DNA of 64,000 nucleotides from Ctena decussata (taxonomy: Eukaryota; Mollusca; Bivalvia; Lucinida; Lucinidae). The DNA is taken from positions 10,121,001-10,185,000 of the forward strand of contig OZ022502.1 in the NCBI GenBank assembly GCA_963989385.1. Reading direction: 5' to 3'. Positions within the stretch are counted from its first letter, which is position 1, and the number at the start of each line of letters is the position of its first letter. Positions 1 to 11,400 of this stretch are shown here, piece after piece. Made by a program: the position numbers and the translations under genes. The notes under the pieces were generated by a model. It worked only from the letters and a program-made list of their open reading frames with translations. It ran no database searches and was not told where the DNA came from.

Positions 1-63
1 AAATTTTGAATGTTGATGCGTTATTTCTCTCCCTATCTGCTGCCGGATGATAGAGAGAGTCTC

Positions 64-1068
64 CTAGTTTAAAGTATTTTGCGGCTCTTGACTAGTTCCG
101 CTTTTAACCTCTTGATTTTGATTCCTCTTAGGACATGATCTTTGTAAATGAAATGGTGAATTACACAGAAAACACCGCTTTTGGCCTGAATTGCTCTGAT
201 GACCTAGCTCATTCCGCCTAGGAATATTGTGTGGATACCTATTTAAACCTTGACCCTGACTATACTGATTATCTTGTCGAGAGATAGCATTGATCTGCCT
301 GTTCCGGTCAAATGTCTGATTTCTAGCAGGGCCAGACCTTTGCCACCGCTTCGGTCGTATATGACCTATATCCATAGGTTCATGACCAGGTCGCTCAAAC
401 TGTTCGCGGCCAGTTGTGCGCAGGCTGAATCGCTTCCTTAAATTTACTTCATAGATTGCACTATTTACTGCCTCGTCTAATGTAGGTGGATTTACCCGAA
501 GAAGTTTCATTTTGATTTGATCCGAAACCAACCCATCAATAAAATAACCCACTAACTGTGTTGCCATAGCCTGTTGAGCGGCATTATCCAAGCCTGTTGA
601 CGCTTGTTCAGCTAGATCAATCAATCTTTCTGCATAAGACTGCACTGACTCAGTCTCTTTTTGATGAATGCGTCTCAATAAACAAGAAGCGTGGGAAGGG
701 TCTATGATAGTAGAAAATCTTCTTGATAATTCAATCTTAATCATATCCCAAGTTGCATTTGGAAATTGCGCCATATATCTTGCCAAAAAATTACTGACAG
801 CGTCTCTACTGCCATTGTAAGCCACAAGTTTGATATTGTTTGCCCCAACATCAGTTAATTTACAGAATTTTTCCACTTGCTTAACCCAAGGGTGAAAATC
901 TTTACTATTTTTTCCATCAAATGGAGTAATAAATTGGCCAATACTAGCATTACCAAAAGAATTTGATAGAGCCCCAATCTGAGCTGTTAACTGACTGAAA
1001 GCTGCAGCAATTTCCTGCTGAAACTGAGCATTTTGGTCTGGAGCGGCCTGTCGGTTTTCCTCTGCCAT
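64..1068 (-). CDS. Gag polyprotein of an LTR retrotransposon
   Basis: The protein is about 334 residues from the chosen start, a methionine opening MAEENRQ. The reading frame is open to 1170, but those extra residues overlap the predicted primer-binding site. It shows a retrotransposon capsid-type region (around residues 45-220, with FDGKNSKDFHPWVKQVEKFC, then RRFSTI and QSYAERLIDLAEQ), a basic glutamine/arginine-rich linker, and one zinc knuckle near the C-terminus (CFLCNSPFHLQRSC, pattern CX2CX4HX4C). Such proteins package element RNA in cytoplasmic particles. The layout fits Metaviridae (Ty3/gypsy-like), though BEL-like cannot be excluded without pol. Protease, reverse transcriptase and integrase would lie to the left, outside the window. 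The frame has no internal stop, which suggests a fairly young copy. Confidence 0.85.
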   Translation of the reverse strand: MAEENRQAAPDQNAQFQQEIAAAFSQLTAQIGALSNSFGNASIGQFITPFDGKNSKDFHPWVKQVEKFCKLTDVGANNIKLVAYNGSRDAVSNFLARYMAQFPNATWDMIKIELSRRFSTIIDPSHASCLLRRIHQKETESVQSYAERLIDLAEQASTGLDNAAQQAMATQLVGYFIDGLVSDQIKMKLLRVNPPTLDEAVNSAIYEVNLRKRFSLRTTGREQFERPGHEPMDIGHIRPKRWQRSGPARNQTFDRNRQINAISRQDNQYSQGQGLNRYPHNIPRRNELGHQSNSGQKRCFLCNSPFHLQRSCPKRNQNQEVKSGTSQEPQNTLN

Positions 1069-1140
1069 GTTAGAAACAGTAATAATCGCAAAGACACTTA
1101 CCGGTCTGTTTTCTCCAATCCTGGTCACGGCACCAGTTAC

Positions 1141-1418
1141 GTAAGATGTACCACAGCAGATGAAGAACACTTAATAAATTATAATAATTTATTAATCAAC
1201 GGTTTAGCTTCTAACAAGCCTCAGAGAACAACTGCCGGGACAGAGGAAACATACAGGCTTTTATACTCATGACCACTTATGATTATGGACGTCATATTCT
1301 GGTCCTCGTGCTTCCTGTCACGTTGTGGTCAATTAGAAAATCATGACTTTGGCCTAAGAGGGTCACTAATTGAGGTGTGCCTTTATTTTTAGCCATGATC
1401 AAGGAAGTTCATGTCACA
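1141..1418 (-). mobile_element. probable 5' long terminal repeat of the same retrotransposon
   Basis: Read on the minus strand, the segment upstream of gag has LTR parts in the right order: a TGTGACATG start near 1418, a TATA box (GTATAAAAG) near 1257-1266, an AATAAA polyadenylation signal at 1193-1188, and an end followed by TGGTGCCGTGACC at about 1140-1122, which resembles a tRNA primer-binding site. Both edges are approximate because the matching 3' LTR is not in the window. The order U3, TATA, polyA signal, PBS-like site, gag is what an intact 5' end would show. Confidence 0.55.
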
Positions 1419-2104
1419 GTTATATAAAACAAATGCGGTATTTCTCAATTAGTGTCCACTCTGGCACAATTTTATAAGATATAGCCAGAACATGTTTCTC
1501 GCCTGTCCACGACTCTGCTTATATTCATTTACAGTTTCAATTTCAAAATAACAGAATATTCACAATTTCAGAATTCTCAGATTATTCACAAAATATCATA
1601 AAATATTCCCAAAAGATCATATCATAAAGTATGCATAATACATACTTTAAACATGCAGAAAGCACGTCTGTGTTACAAGCCCTTTATTCTGTTTCAGAGT
1701 AAATGTATGGCCAAAAGCAGAAAATATATATTACAGAACGTGGTAAGCAAATAATAACTGAACATAAGCAAAGACATATACCCAATTACTGGGCCTCTTT
1801 ATAAAATACTTCAGCTCAGAACGGGGCATATATGTGTAAAATCAGGTTACTGAAACTATAGGCCCTTACAAAATGACCAAAACATCAAGACTGTATACCC
1901 AGTAACAAAATAACAAGAGCCATAATCCTGCTTATATGAATCTGATGAAAAATGAACAATGCATTTATGAAAATTCAGCCCATTAATATGAATAGTTCTG
2001 GAGTTATCCCTTTACCTTTAAGTGAATGTCTATTATCTATGAAAGGGGAATAACTCTGTCACTTATAATTTAGCACGTCCTAACAATAATCACTTAACCA
2101 AATG
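1419..2104. other. non-coding, nothing recognised
   Basis: AT-rich stretch with no convincing exon, hairpin or tandem array. A segment near 1915 beginning AACAAGAGCCATAATCC may be the left end of the repeat element that follows. Confidence 0.4.
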
Positions 2105-3085
2105 CTAATAGCATACCAAATTTCAGCGCTCTCGGTCAAACGGTTCAAAAGTTGGAAAAATGCCAAAAAATGACAAAGGGCCATAACTTTGTAAAGAATG
2201 GGACAACTGAAATTCCAAAATCACATGCACATCTTCAGATCATGATGAAACATTCTGCACAATTTCAAGTCAATCTGATACAAGATGTTGCAGGAGTTGC
2301 GGGGACAAGGTCTAAGTCAGCAAGGGCCGTAACTCCATTAAAAATGGCCTAAACAAAAATAAAAACCACATGCACATCTTCATATCGTAAGAATACAATC
2401 TGTAAAATTTCAAATCAATCCGATGAAAGATGTAGGAGGAGTTGCGGGGACAAGATTTCGGAAGGGTTGAGTCAGCAAGGGCTGTAACTCCATCAAAAAT
2501 GGCCGAAACAAAAATAAAAAACCACATGCACATCTTCATATCATAAGAATACATTCTGTAAAATTTCAAATCAATGCGATGAAAGACGTAGGAGGAGTTG
2601 TGGGGACAAGATTTCGGACGGACGGAAGGACGGACGGAAGGACGGAAGGACGGACGCACACACGGACGGACGAGGGTCATTTCTATAGTCCCCCTCCGCC
2701 TACGTCGGGTGACAACATTAAAAATGGCCTAAACAAAAATAAAAACCACATGCACATCTTCATATCGTAAGAATACAATCTGTAAAATTTCAAATCAATC
2801 CGATGAAAGATGTAGGAGGAGTTGCGGGGACAAGATTTCGGAAGGGTTGAGTCAGCAAGGGCTGTAACTCCATCAAAAATGGCCGAAACAAAAATCAAAA
2901 ACCACATGCACATCTTCATATCATAAGAATACATTCTGTAAAATTTCAAATCAATGCGATGAAAGACGTAGGAGGAGTTGTGGGGACAAGATTTCGGACG
3001 GACGGACGGACGGAAGGACGGACGGACGCACACACGGACGGACGAGGGTCATTTCTATAGTCCCCCTCCGCCTACGTCGGGTGAC
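2105..3085. repeat. tandem-repeat element (family D) with a 380-bp duplication and GGAC repeats
   Basis: A roughly 380-bp block starting AAAATGGCCTAAAC occurs at 2341 and again at 2721, nearly identical. Inside each block a smaller motif (CACATGCACATCTTCATATC followed by GATGAAAGANGTAGGAGGAG) repeats. Each block ends in a GGAC/GGAA simple repeat and the sequence CCTACGTCGGGTGACAA. This gives nested tandem structure. The open frames on the minus strand here (poly VRPS) are by-products of the simple repeat. A related fragment lies at 50090-50450. Confidence 0.75.
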
Positions 3086-3303
3086 AATAAAGTGGCACGT
3101 GCACACAGCCAAAAACTCAGATCAGCCTGAACAGCCACCTTGTCTAATCAGAGTCTTCCCTGTGCACTTAATGGGTAGCTAAGGGTCTAAGCTACCTCCA
3201 TGCTGACAACAGACTCTGATCAGACTCGGTGGATGCTCAAGCTGATCTGTGTATTCTGGACGCACATGCCACTTTGTTTGTTTTAACATCTTATGGCTCA
3301 GCG
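3086..3303. mobile_element. palindromic MITE, family A, copy 1
   Basis: Fold-back element: the left part (AAAGTGGCACGTGCACACAG, then CTCAGATCAGCCTG) is mirrored by the right part (GCTGATCTGTGTATTCTGGA, then GCACATGCCACTTTG). Six other copies lie at 9981, 13170, 19778, 26459, 42387 and 60957. All share AAAACCAACAAAGTGGCATG at one end, its complement at the other, and a central GGTAGCTTAGACCCTTAGC segment. It is non-coding and probably moved by a transposase supplied elsewhere. Confidence 0.75.
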
Positions 3304-3305
3304 TT

Positions 3306-3366
3306 ATGTTGTGACCCCTCATCTGAACTGTCTCATCAAAGCAGTTCAGATGAGGGGTCACAACAT
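3306..3366. repeat. short palindrome of the TGTTGTGACCCCTCATC family
   Basis: Arms ATGTTGTGACCCCTCATCTG and its complement flank a short loop. The same arms recur at 14766, 23000, 28800 and, in part, 60335. Copies with the same outer ends but a different inner stem lie at 26934 and 48705. Confidence 0.75.
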
Positions 3367-3586
3367 ATGATTTATGCAGATCTAACAAAATTATCCCTAA
3401 ATATCTCCAAATATCCCTCTATCTAGAACTTTGGTAGAACATTACATAGTTGTTCCCCTTTATGAAGTCTGGCATATTTTATGTAATCAGATCATATGGT
3501 TTGCAAGTGAAAAACTACAACAGCTTCTTTATCAACAAAACTTCTTAAAAAAAAAAAACAACAAGAAATGTTACAGTATGTAACAG

Positions 3587-4720
3587 ATGCCCCCGAGGGA
3601 CCCTTTAACTGACCTTTGACCCTGATTGTGACCTTGAACTTGGGCAAGGCAGCCCAAATCTTGCAAGCGAGATGCCTTTTTATCATGCTTTACCTTTCTG
3701 TGAAGTTTGATGAAATTCATTTCAGCAGTCTCCAGTCAGTTTGGAGATATAATCTGACCTATGTGCCCTGATTATGACCCTGACCTTTGGAACAGGAACC
3801 TAAATTTTGTTTGTGACATACCATTTTATTATGTATTACCATTTCAGGAAGTTTAATACAGTTTGCTTAAGAAGTCTTTTTGGGGAGAAACGACCTTTTT
3901 CCTCAGACTGTGACCTTGAACTTGGGTGTGAAAGCCTATATCTTGTGTGTGTCTTACCTTCTCATTAAGCTTCATCTTTCTGTGATGTTTAAGGAAAATT
4001 GCTTTGGAACATTTATGAGCAATTGTTGAGACATGATTTGACATCTGACCCCAGATTGTGACCTTGACCTAGGGTTTGGGAATATAAATATTATGTATGA
4101 CAAACCTTCTCATTATGCTTTGTATTTCCGTGAAATTTGATGAAATTCAGTTATGTAGTTTTAAAATAATCGCAGAGACACTATTTGACCTCTAAGCTCC
4201 AACAGTGACCTTGACCTTGGGTTTGGGAATATGGATATTATATGTGACAAATCTTCTCATTACTCTTTACATTTCTGTGAGATATGATGAAATTCAGTTA
4301 TGTAGTTTTAAAGTAATCGCAGAGACACTATTTGACCTCTAACCCCCGACAGTGACCTTGACCTTGGGCATGGGAACCAAACTGTTGTGCATGACCCACC
4401 TTCTCATTGTGCTCTATCTATCTGTGAAGTTTCATCAAATTTGCTTCAGTAGTTTATAAGTTATAGCTGAGACACGATTTAAGACATGATTTGACCTTTG
4501 ACCCAATTGTGACCTTGACCTTGGGCGTAGGAACCAAACTCTTGTGCGCGATACACCTTCTCAATGTGCTCTATCTTTCTGTGAAGTTTCATCAAATTTG
4601 CTTCAGTAGTTTTTAAGTTATGGCTGAGACACGATTTGTTACGGACGGATGGACGGACGGACGGACTGACGGACGGACGGTGCGATTTTAATATGCCACC
4701 CGAAGTCCCTTCGGGGGCAT
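3587..4720 (-). mobile_element. family-B tandem-repeat element with ATGCCCCCGA inverted ends
   Basis: Starts ATGCCCCCGAGGGAC and ends GTCCCTTCGGGGGCAT, inverted ends of about 15 bp with one difference. The right end is itself a hairpin (ACCCGAAGTCCCTTCGGG). Inside is a degenerate array with units holding TGACCTTGACCTTGGG and CTTTCTGTGAAGTTTGATGAA. A GGAC-type repeat lies at about 4640-4680 next to the right hairpin. No coding capacity. AGGTCA direct repeats with spacing 0 and 1 recur in the units. Confidence 0.7.
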
Positions 4721-5192
4721 AAAAAAAAAGCCATGGCATGTCTCGCCTGACTGTGCATTATTATTATTACAGTCACGAAACAGAGCTTAACCAGAAAACT
4801 GGACACCAAGTTTATGCCACTGCTGCCAGAAAAGTAATACCTATGTCTCACCTCCGCTAGGCCAGACAATTATGAATATTATGATTGGCTCCTTATAAAT
4901 CATGAACATTGATATTATTTACCTTTACTCTGTCAGATTTAAAATCATTATTTTCTTACTATGAATTCATGTCATTTACATGTGGGATCCTTGAGCAGGT
5001 GTAAATATTAATTCACTCTGGCTGTGCTACATTGTGGTTAATTATTTTGCAGCTGCACTTCAATATAATGCGTTAACCCATTGCATTCTGTTTTGTTTTT
5101 TGTCGTCTGCTGAAATGGTCTGTTGCATCAAAAATCAAGAATATTTTGACAATATTGGTCTAACTAACTCTTGTAGAAATGATGTCTAGGCA
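4721..5192. other. non-coding interval, nothing recognised
   Basis: AT-rich sequence without a recognisable exon of MMS22L on the minus strand and without clear repeats. It belongs to the intron after the last visible MMS22L exon. Confidence 0.4.
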
Positions 5193-5259
5193 GCAAACAG
5201 TTTGGATCTCAGATCAGGCCCCACGTTTGTGGGGCCTGATCTGGATCCAAACTGTTTGC
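5193..5259. repeat. hairpin with GCAAACAGT ends
   Basis: GCAAACAGTTTGGATCTCAG and its mirror GATCTGGATCCAAACTG flank a GGCCCCACG/GTGGGGCC stem. It belongs to a set of about ten short palindromes with ends like GCAAACAGTGTAGATC and variable cores. Confidence 0.75.
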
Positions 5260-5339
5260 CCAGACACCTCCAAAGGGGTGTCCCAAATGGAATGGGTTAA
5301 ACATATTTTATGGTAGGAAAACCCTATTTCTTCACTTAC

Positions 5340-5459
5340 CAGTCTTCTGTAGTAGTATTCCCAAAGGATCACCAAGACTCCTGTGTTTGGTTCCCATAGT
5401 GATGACAATTGTAAACATGATTTCAGATGATATCTCAGTCTCGCCTCGGGAAGAGAAGG
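5340..5459 (-). CDS. MMS22L: MMS22L exon 12 (last one visible)
   Basis: 120 nt, 40 codons in phase 0, acceptor GATAATTTCAG, donor GTAAGT. Encodes PSLPEARLRYHLKSCLQLSS, then LWEPNTGVLVILWEYYYRRL, the clearest match to vertebrate LTLCDFWEPNIAIVTILWEYY. The remaining two thirds of the protein lie to the left of the window. Confidence 0.9.
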
Positions 5460-8400
5460 CTGAAATTATCAATTAGTCATATAATAAAAGGGATCTCACA
5501 ATCATACCAGGCAATCCAACTACATGTATACAGTTTCAGGGAATTTTGATACTTTGAAATGAAGTAACAAAAGTCGCATGTCTACATTTTGAAAAGCTGG
5601 AGCCTGTAGTCAATGTTAACAACTACAGAAAAGAACTGAACAATAAATGCTGACGAATAGTGGTTGACTTATTCTTAGATGCCAATATTTATCTGGCTAT
5701 AAGACAGCTTTCCCCCTTCTAGAAAGACTAAAAATATCTAATTTCTGTTATAAGATGGGCTTTTCCATTCCACAACAATCCCAAAAATTCAGATTCATCA
5801 AGAATTTTGGGATTGTTTTGGAAGGGAAAACCCTTCCCACTTGTAACAGAAGAAATACATGTACATGTATGGCCCTTTCCAGGGAAACAACTCTGCCTCC
5901 CTTCCCAAAGGGGGTTGATTCTTAAAGGAAAGGTTTGCTCCTGTAGGAACAAATTTTCCCCTTTAGAAGTAGATCCCTCTGTCCTGCCTGGAAGCAACAG
6001 GAAGTCACTGAAGTTGTTCCCCGTTGTAAAATGCCAGAGAAACATGGAGATGCACCCATAAATCTAAAAGCCATAATTCAGTAATTTTGTATTTACTTTT
6101 CATGATTGTTTTGGTTTTTAGCTCACCTGAGCCAGCGGCTCCGGGGGAGCTTATAGGATGGTAAGGCTCCGTCGTCCGTCGTCGTCCGTCCACAATTTCA
6201 AACGACTTCTCCTCTGAAACCGCTGGGCCAATTGTAACCAAATTTCATATATGACCTCCAGAGGAAGGGGGAACGAAAAGTTGTTCAAACCGTCCAGGTC
6301 ACATGACCAACATGGCCGCCACGCCCATATATGGTAAAAACCTAAAAAAATCTTCTTCTCCAGAACCAATAGGCCGATGGCCTTGAGACTTGGCATGTAG
6401 CATCGGGTACATGAGTACTACCAAGATTGTTCAAATTATGACCTTGGGTTGACCTTGACCTTTTTTACGGCAAGGTCAAATTTGCTTCCTTGTGCTTTTA
6501 TATGGGAAAATGCTAGAACATAAGATATCTTGAAAACTGTTGAAGATTTTGGGCTAAAAATCGATATCTACAGTCATCTAAATGAGTACATGAAGATTTA
6601 TAAGTACAAGAGGTCAAGGTCATTCTTTGACCTTTGACCCAGAACTCTCATATTTTGACAATTTCAAACAATCTTCTCAACAGCCACTGGGCCAATTGAA
6701 ATCAAATTTCATATAGAGCCTCCAGGGGATGAGACAATGAAAATTTGTTCAAACGGTTCAGGTCACATGACCAACATGGCCGCCAATGCCCATATATGGT
6801 AAAAACCTTGAAAAATCTTCTTCTCCAGAACCAATTGACCGATGGCCTTGAAACTCGGTATGTAGCATTGGGTACTGGAGTACTATCAAGATTGTTCAAA
6901 TTATGACCTTGGGTTGACCTTGACCTTTTTACGGCAAGGTCAAATATGGGAAAATGCTAGAACTTAAGATATCAGGGAAAGTTTTGAAGATTAAGGTCTA
7001 AAAGTTGGTATATGCAGTCATCTTTAATGAGTACAATGAAGATTTGTGAGTACAAGAGGTCAAGGTCATTCTTTGACCTTTGACCCTGAGCTCTCATATT
7101 TTGACAATTTCAAACAATCTTCTCAAAAACCACTCGGCCTATTGTAACCAAATTTCATATAGAGCCTCCAGGGGATGAGGGAATGAAAATTTGTTCAAAC
7201 AGTTCAGGTCACATGACCAACCTGGCCGCCATGCCCATATATGGTAAAAACCTAAAACAATCTTCTTCTCCAGAACCAATTGACCGATGGCCTTGAAACT
7301 TGGTATGTAGCATTGGGTACTCCAGTACTATCAAGAGTGTTCAAAATGATGACCTTTGGATGACCTTGGCCATTTTACAGCAAGGTCAAATATGGGAAAA
7401 TGCTAGAACATAAGATTTCATGGAAAGTTTTGAAGATTTAGGCCTAAAAATTGGTAAATACAGTCATCTTAATGTGTACATCAAGATTCATGACTACAAG
7501 AGGTCAAGGTCGTTCTTTGACCTTTGACCCTGAATTCTCAGAATAGTTTGACAATTTCAAACTTCTCCTTAAAAGCCAATGCGGCAATTGTAACCAAATA
7601 TTATATAGAGCCTTCAGGGGTCGAAGAAATGAAAATTTCTTCAAATGGTCTGGGTTACATGACCAACATGACCACCATGACCATATATGGTAAAAACCTT
7701 TCAAAATCTTTTTCTCCAGAACCAATTGATCAGTGGCCTTGAAACTTGGTATGTAGCATTGGGTACTCCAGTACTATCAAGATTGTTCAAATTATGACCT
7801 TGGTTGACCTTGACCTTTTTTACAGCAAGGTCATATATGGGAAAATGCTAGAACATATTAAGATTTCATGGGAAGTTTTTGGCCTAAAAATTGGTATATA
7901 CAATCGTCATAATGAGGTCATGAAGAATTATGAGTACAAGAGGTCAAGGTCATTCTTTGACCTTTGACCCAGATCTCTCATATTTTGACATTTTCAAACA
8001 TTTTCTCAAAAGGCAAAGGGCAAATTGTAATCACATTTCATATAGAGCCTCCAGGAGTTGATTGAACGAAAATTTGTTCAAACGGTCCAGGTCACATGAC
8101 CAACATGGCCACCATACTCATTTATGGTATAAACCTTAAATATTTTTTCTTCTCCGGAACCAATACACCAATGGCCTTGAAACTTGGTAAGTAGCATGGA
8201 GTACTAGAGTACTACAAAGACTGTTCAAATGATGACCTCGGTTTTTCCTTAACTTTTTTTTGCGGCATGGTCAAATATGGGAAAATGCTAGAACATAAGA
8301 TTTCATGGAAAGTTTTGCTTAAAAAATGGTATATATGGTTGCCTTAATGAATACATGAAGATTTATGAGTACAATAGGTTATGGTCATTCTTTGACTTTT

Positions 8401-11400
8401 GACCCAAGACTCATATTTTGACAATTTCAAAACATAAGAAAAAGCCACTTTGCCAATTGTTCAGGTGAGCGATTCAGGGCCTCATGGCCCTCTTGTTTTC
8501 TTTCTCTTCATCTGTCCCACTTCCATTCATATCAATGACAAGATCAGAAACAGGCAGGTTTCCCTGTCAGTGAAGTGTCAAAGTGAATATTCTGCAAGTT
8601 TTTTTGTGAAATGTACAAGGTAAGCTAATTTTCAAGACAACAATGTCACAGGGTGAGGGTAATAAAGTGCCTCATACACTTGTGCTGCCTTATGGCATGG
8701 TCAGAGCATTAATACTTGACAGGAGGTGTAGCAAGAAGATCAGGGGCCATATTTATAAAACCACTTAAGTGGTTGTTATGCTGTTGCTAAGGCTAAATGT
8801 CTATGAAGGAGATTCCCTACACCTATGAAATTTGCTCTGGAGGAACAGTCTTTTTCAGACTGTTCCTCGAGAGCAAATTTCATAGATGTAGGGAATCTCC
8901 TTCATAGAAATTCTGCCTTAGCAACAGCATAGCAAACGACTTAAGTCATTTTATAAATACAACCCCTGCCCTCAGAAGTCTTCCATAAAAGGGACATTAG
9001 TTAATAGTGCAGATCCAGATTAGATGCCACAAAATACGGCATCTGATTAGGTTCTACACTGTTTGCAAAAGAAAAATAGCTTACTTTTCTGTGAAATAAG
9101 ACGAAAATAAACTAAACTTGACACCCCTTAATTGACAAATGAACATATCCAATATATAAAGACAGAAGACTCTAGTGAAAGAATAACAGTTTCTTACCTG
9201 GTGAATACATTTCTTAATGAGATATTCTAGGTCATGATAGTTACTCTGTACTTTTGTTTCCTGAAAATAAAATAATCTTGTTTATACACTGGCGCCAGAG
9301 TCCCAATATTGTCCGCCGAACGGTAAATGTAGATGTAGATCTAGGTCAATACTGTCAAATCTATAAATAACCACATTTATAGATTTGACAGTATTGACCT
9401 AGATCTACATCTACATTTACCGTTCGGCGGACAATATTGGGACTCTGGCGCCAGTGTTTATACTGCAAAATGAGACCTATTTGCAAAAAGTTTTGCAAAG
9501 TTTTATAAATACAAAACTATCAGAAAGTGGTCTTCACTTTTATCAATGCAAAGCATGGTTAAGAAAATCTATCATTTAAAACTTAGAATATACTGCATGA
9601 GCTCAGCTTAGTGGAAATTAGCATACGTGAAGAACTCCCATTATACAACAACAATACATTTGAACATATCTGTATAACTAAAACGTATTTCAGAAAATGT
9701 AGAACATGCTTATATGTCAAATGGAAATGAAAATATGGCAAAAGACTACCATTAAATACAAAACTAATGTCAGCTCATAAAGAACAAAAAAGCAGGCAGT
9801 ATACACTATGTCGGCAAAATTTCAAAAAGAGTTTCATCCAAGCTACATCATTATGAACTGCCTAATCTGGACCCATACTGTTTGAAAATTCAACTATTTC
9901 CAAGTTGAAGTTTGATGCTTTAAGGGTTAATGCTGCTAGCAATATAATGAGCACCTTAGGATCCAAGAAGTCATTCCCCAATGAGCCACAACAGAACAAA
10001 ACCAACAAAGTGGCATGTACACCCACTGAAGACGCAGATCAACCTGGTCTGATCAGTCTTTGCTGTCAACATGGAGGTAGCTTGGACCCCTAGCTACCCT
10101 TTCAGTGCACAGGAAAGTCTGATCAGACTGGGCAGATGCCCAGGCTGATCTGAATCTTCACTGGGCACACATGCCACTTTGTTGGTATTGCTGTGTCACG
10201 GCTCAAAATGATATAATTTTCAGAGCTCCAAATATGAACTCAAACAATATCTGCTTATTTTCTGTGTTGTTGGCTCTTCTTCCCCTTACCAACACTGTGT
10301 TTACTACACCATATCTGCCTTGGCAGACATAATCAGATGTGGTGAGATGGTCGTCTGAGATGTCATCATATTTCTTTTTATGGAGAAATCAAGCAATATT
10401 TCTGCTGTTCTACAAACTGTTGGAGACCTGGTAGCTCAGTGGATTAAGTGCTGTCCTGCTAAGCTAGAGGTCCAAGTTCAAATCTTGCTGGAGGCAGAAA
10501 TCTTTTCATCCATAAACAGGGCACCACTACACACAGCCTTTCATTATTCATATTACCTTTCCATTGTCTCAATATGACTGAAACACTGTTGAAAGAGCTG
10601 TAAAACTGCAAGTCATCAATCATTCATAATGGTAATGGGAGGTAGATCCAGTAAATTCTGTAAGAAACTAAATCATCTCCCATAGTTGTATATCATCTAA
10701 CATGACTTTATAAACTCACCAAGCTTGGATCAGCTGACTCAATCTTGAAAAGTGGCGCCAGGTTAGCCATCATCCAGAGGCATACGCCTATAGAATCTTT
10801 ACAAGCTGGAAGGTCTGGTGGGTTCATAAATACATCACTGTCTGAAATAACACAGAGAAAAATTATTCATTTTCTTCATACCGTATTTCTTCTGTTATAT
10901 GACAGCAGTTTTTCCCTCCAAAACACCCCCAAAGATCTAGATCTGGGGCCGTATTCATAAAGCCACTTAAGTTGTTGCTATGCAGTTGCTAAGGCTAAAT
11001 ATCTATAAAGGAGATTCCCTACAACTATGAAATTTGGTCTGGAGGAACAGTCTTTGTAAGACTAGTTTAAGCATATTTTATTGCTATAAGTGACAAGCAA
11101 GTCTTTGTAAGACTGTTCCTCCAGAGCAAATTTCATTGTTGTAGGGAATCTCCTTCAAAGAAATTTAGCCTTAGCAACAGCATAGCAACCACTTAAGTCA
11201 TTTTATGAATACGGCCCCAGTCTTGTAAGACAGATCTAAATCTTTGGAACTATTTTGGAATGGAACAACTTATTTTAAAGCTGAATTACACATGGCTGAT
11301 TTCAGTATCTTTTGTTATTTTGGAAAAGAAAATTCCTGTCTCATAAAAAATGACATGATATTGGCTTCATGAAATCAATTTTTGCAATTTGTTACCATTT

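Noticed and set aside
2312..3033. Minus-strand frames with repeated VRPS and YSYDMKMCMWF
   Set aside because: Products of the GGAC repeat and the 380-bp duplication, with no gene structure.
10423..10500. tRNA-Ser-like gene
   Set aside because: Good A box but weak B box, poor acceptor stem and no long variable arm; more likely a SINE head.
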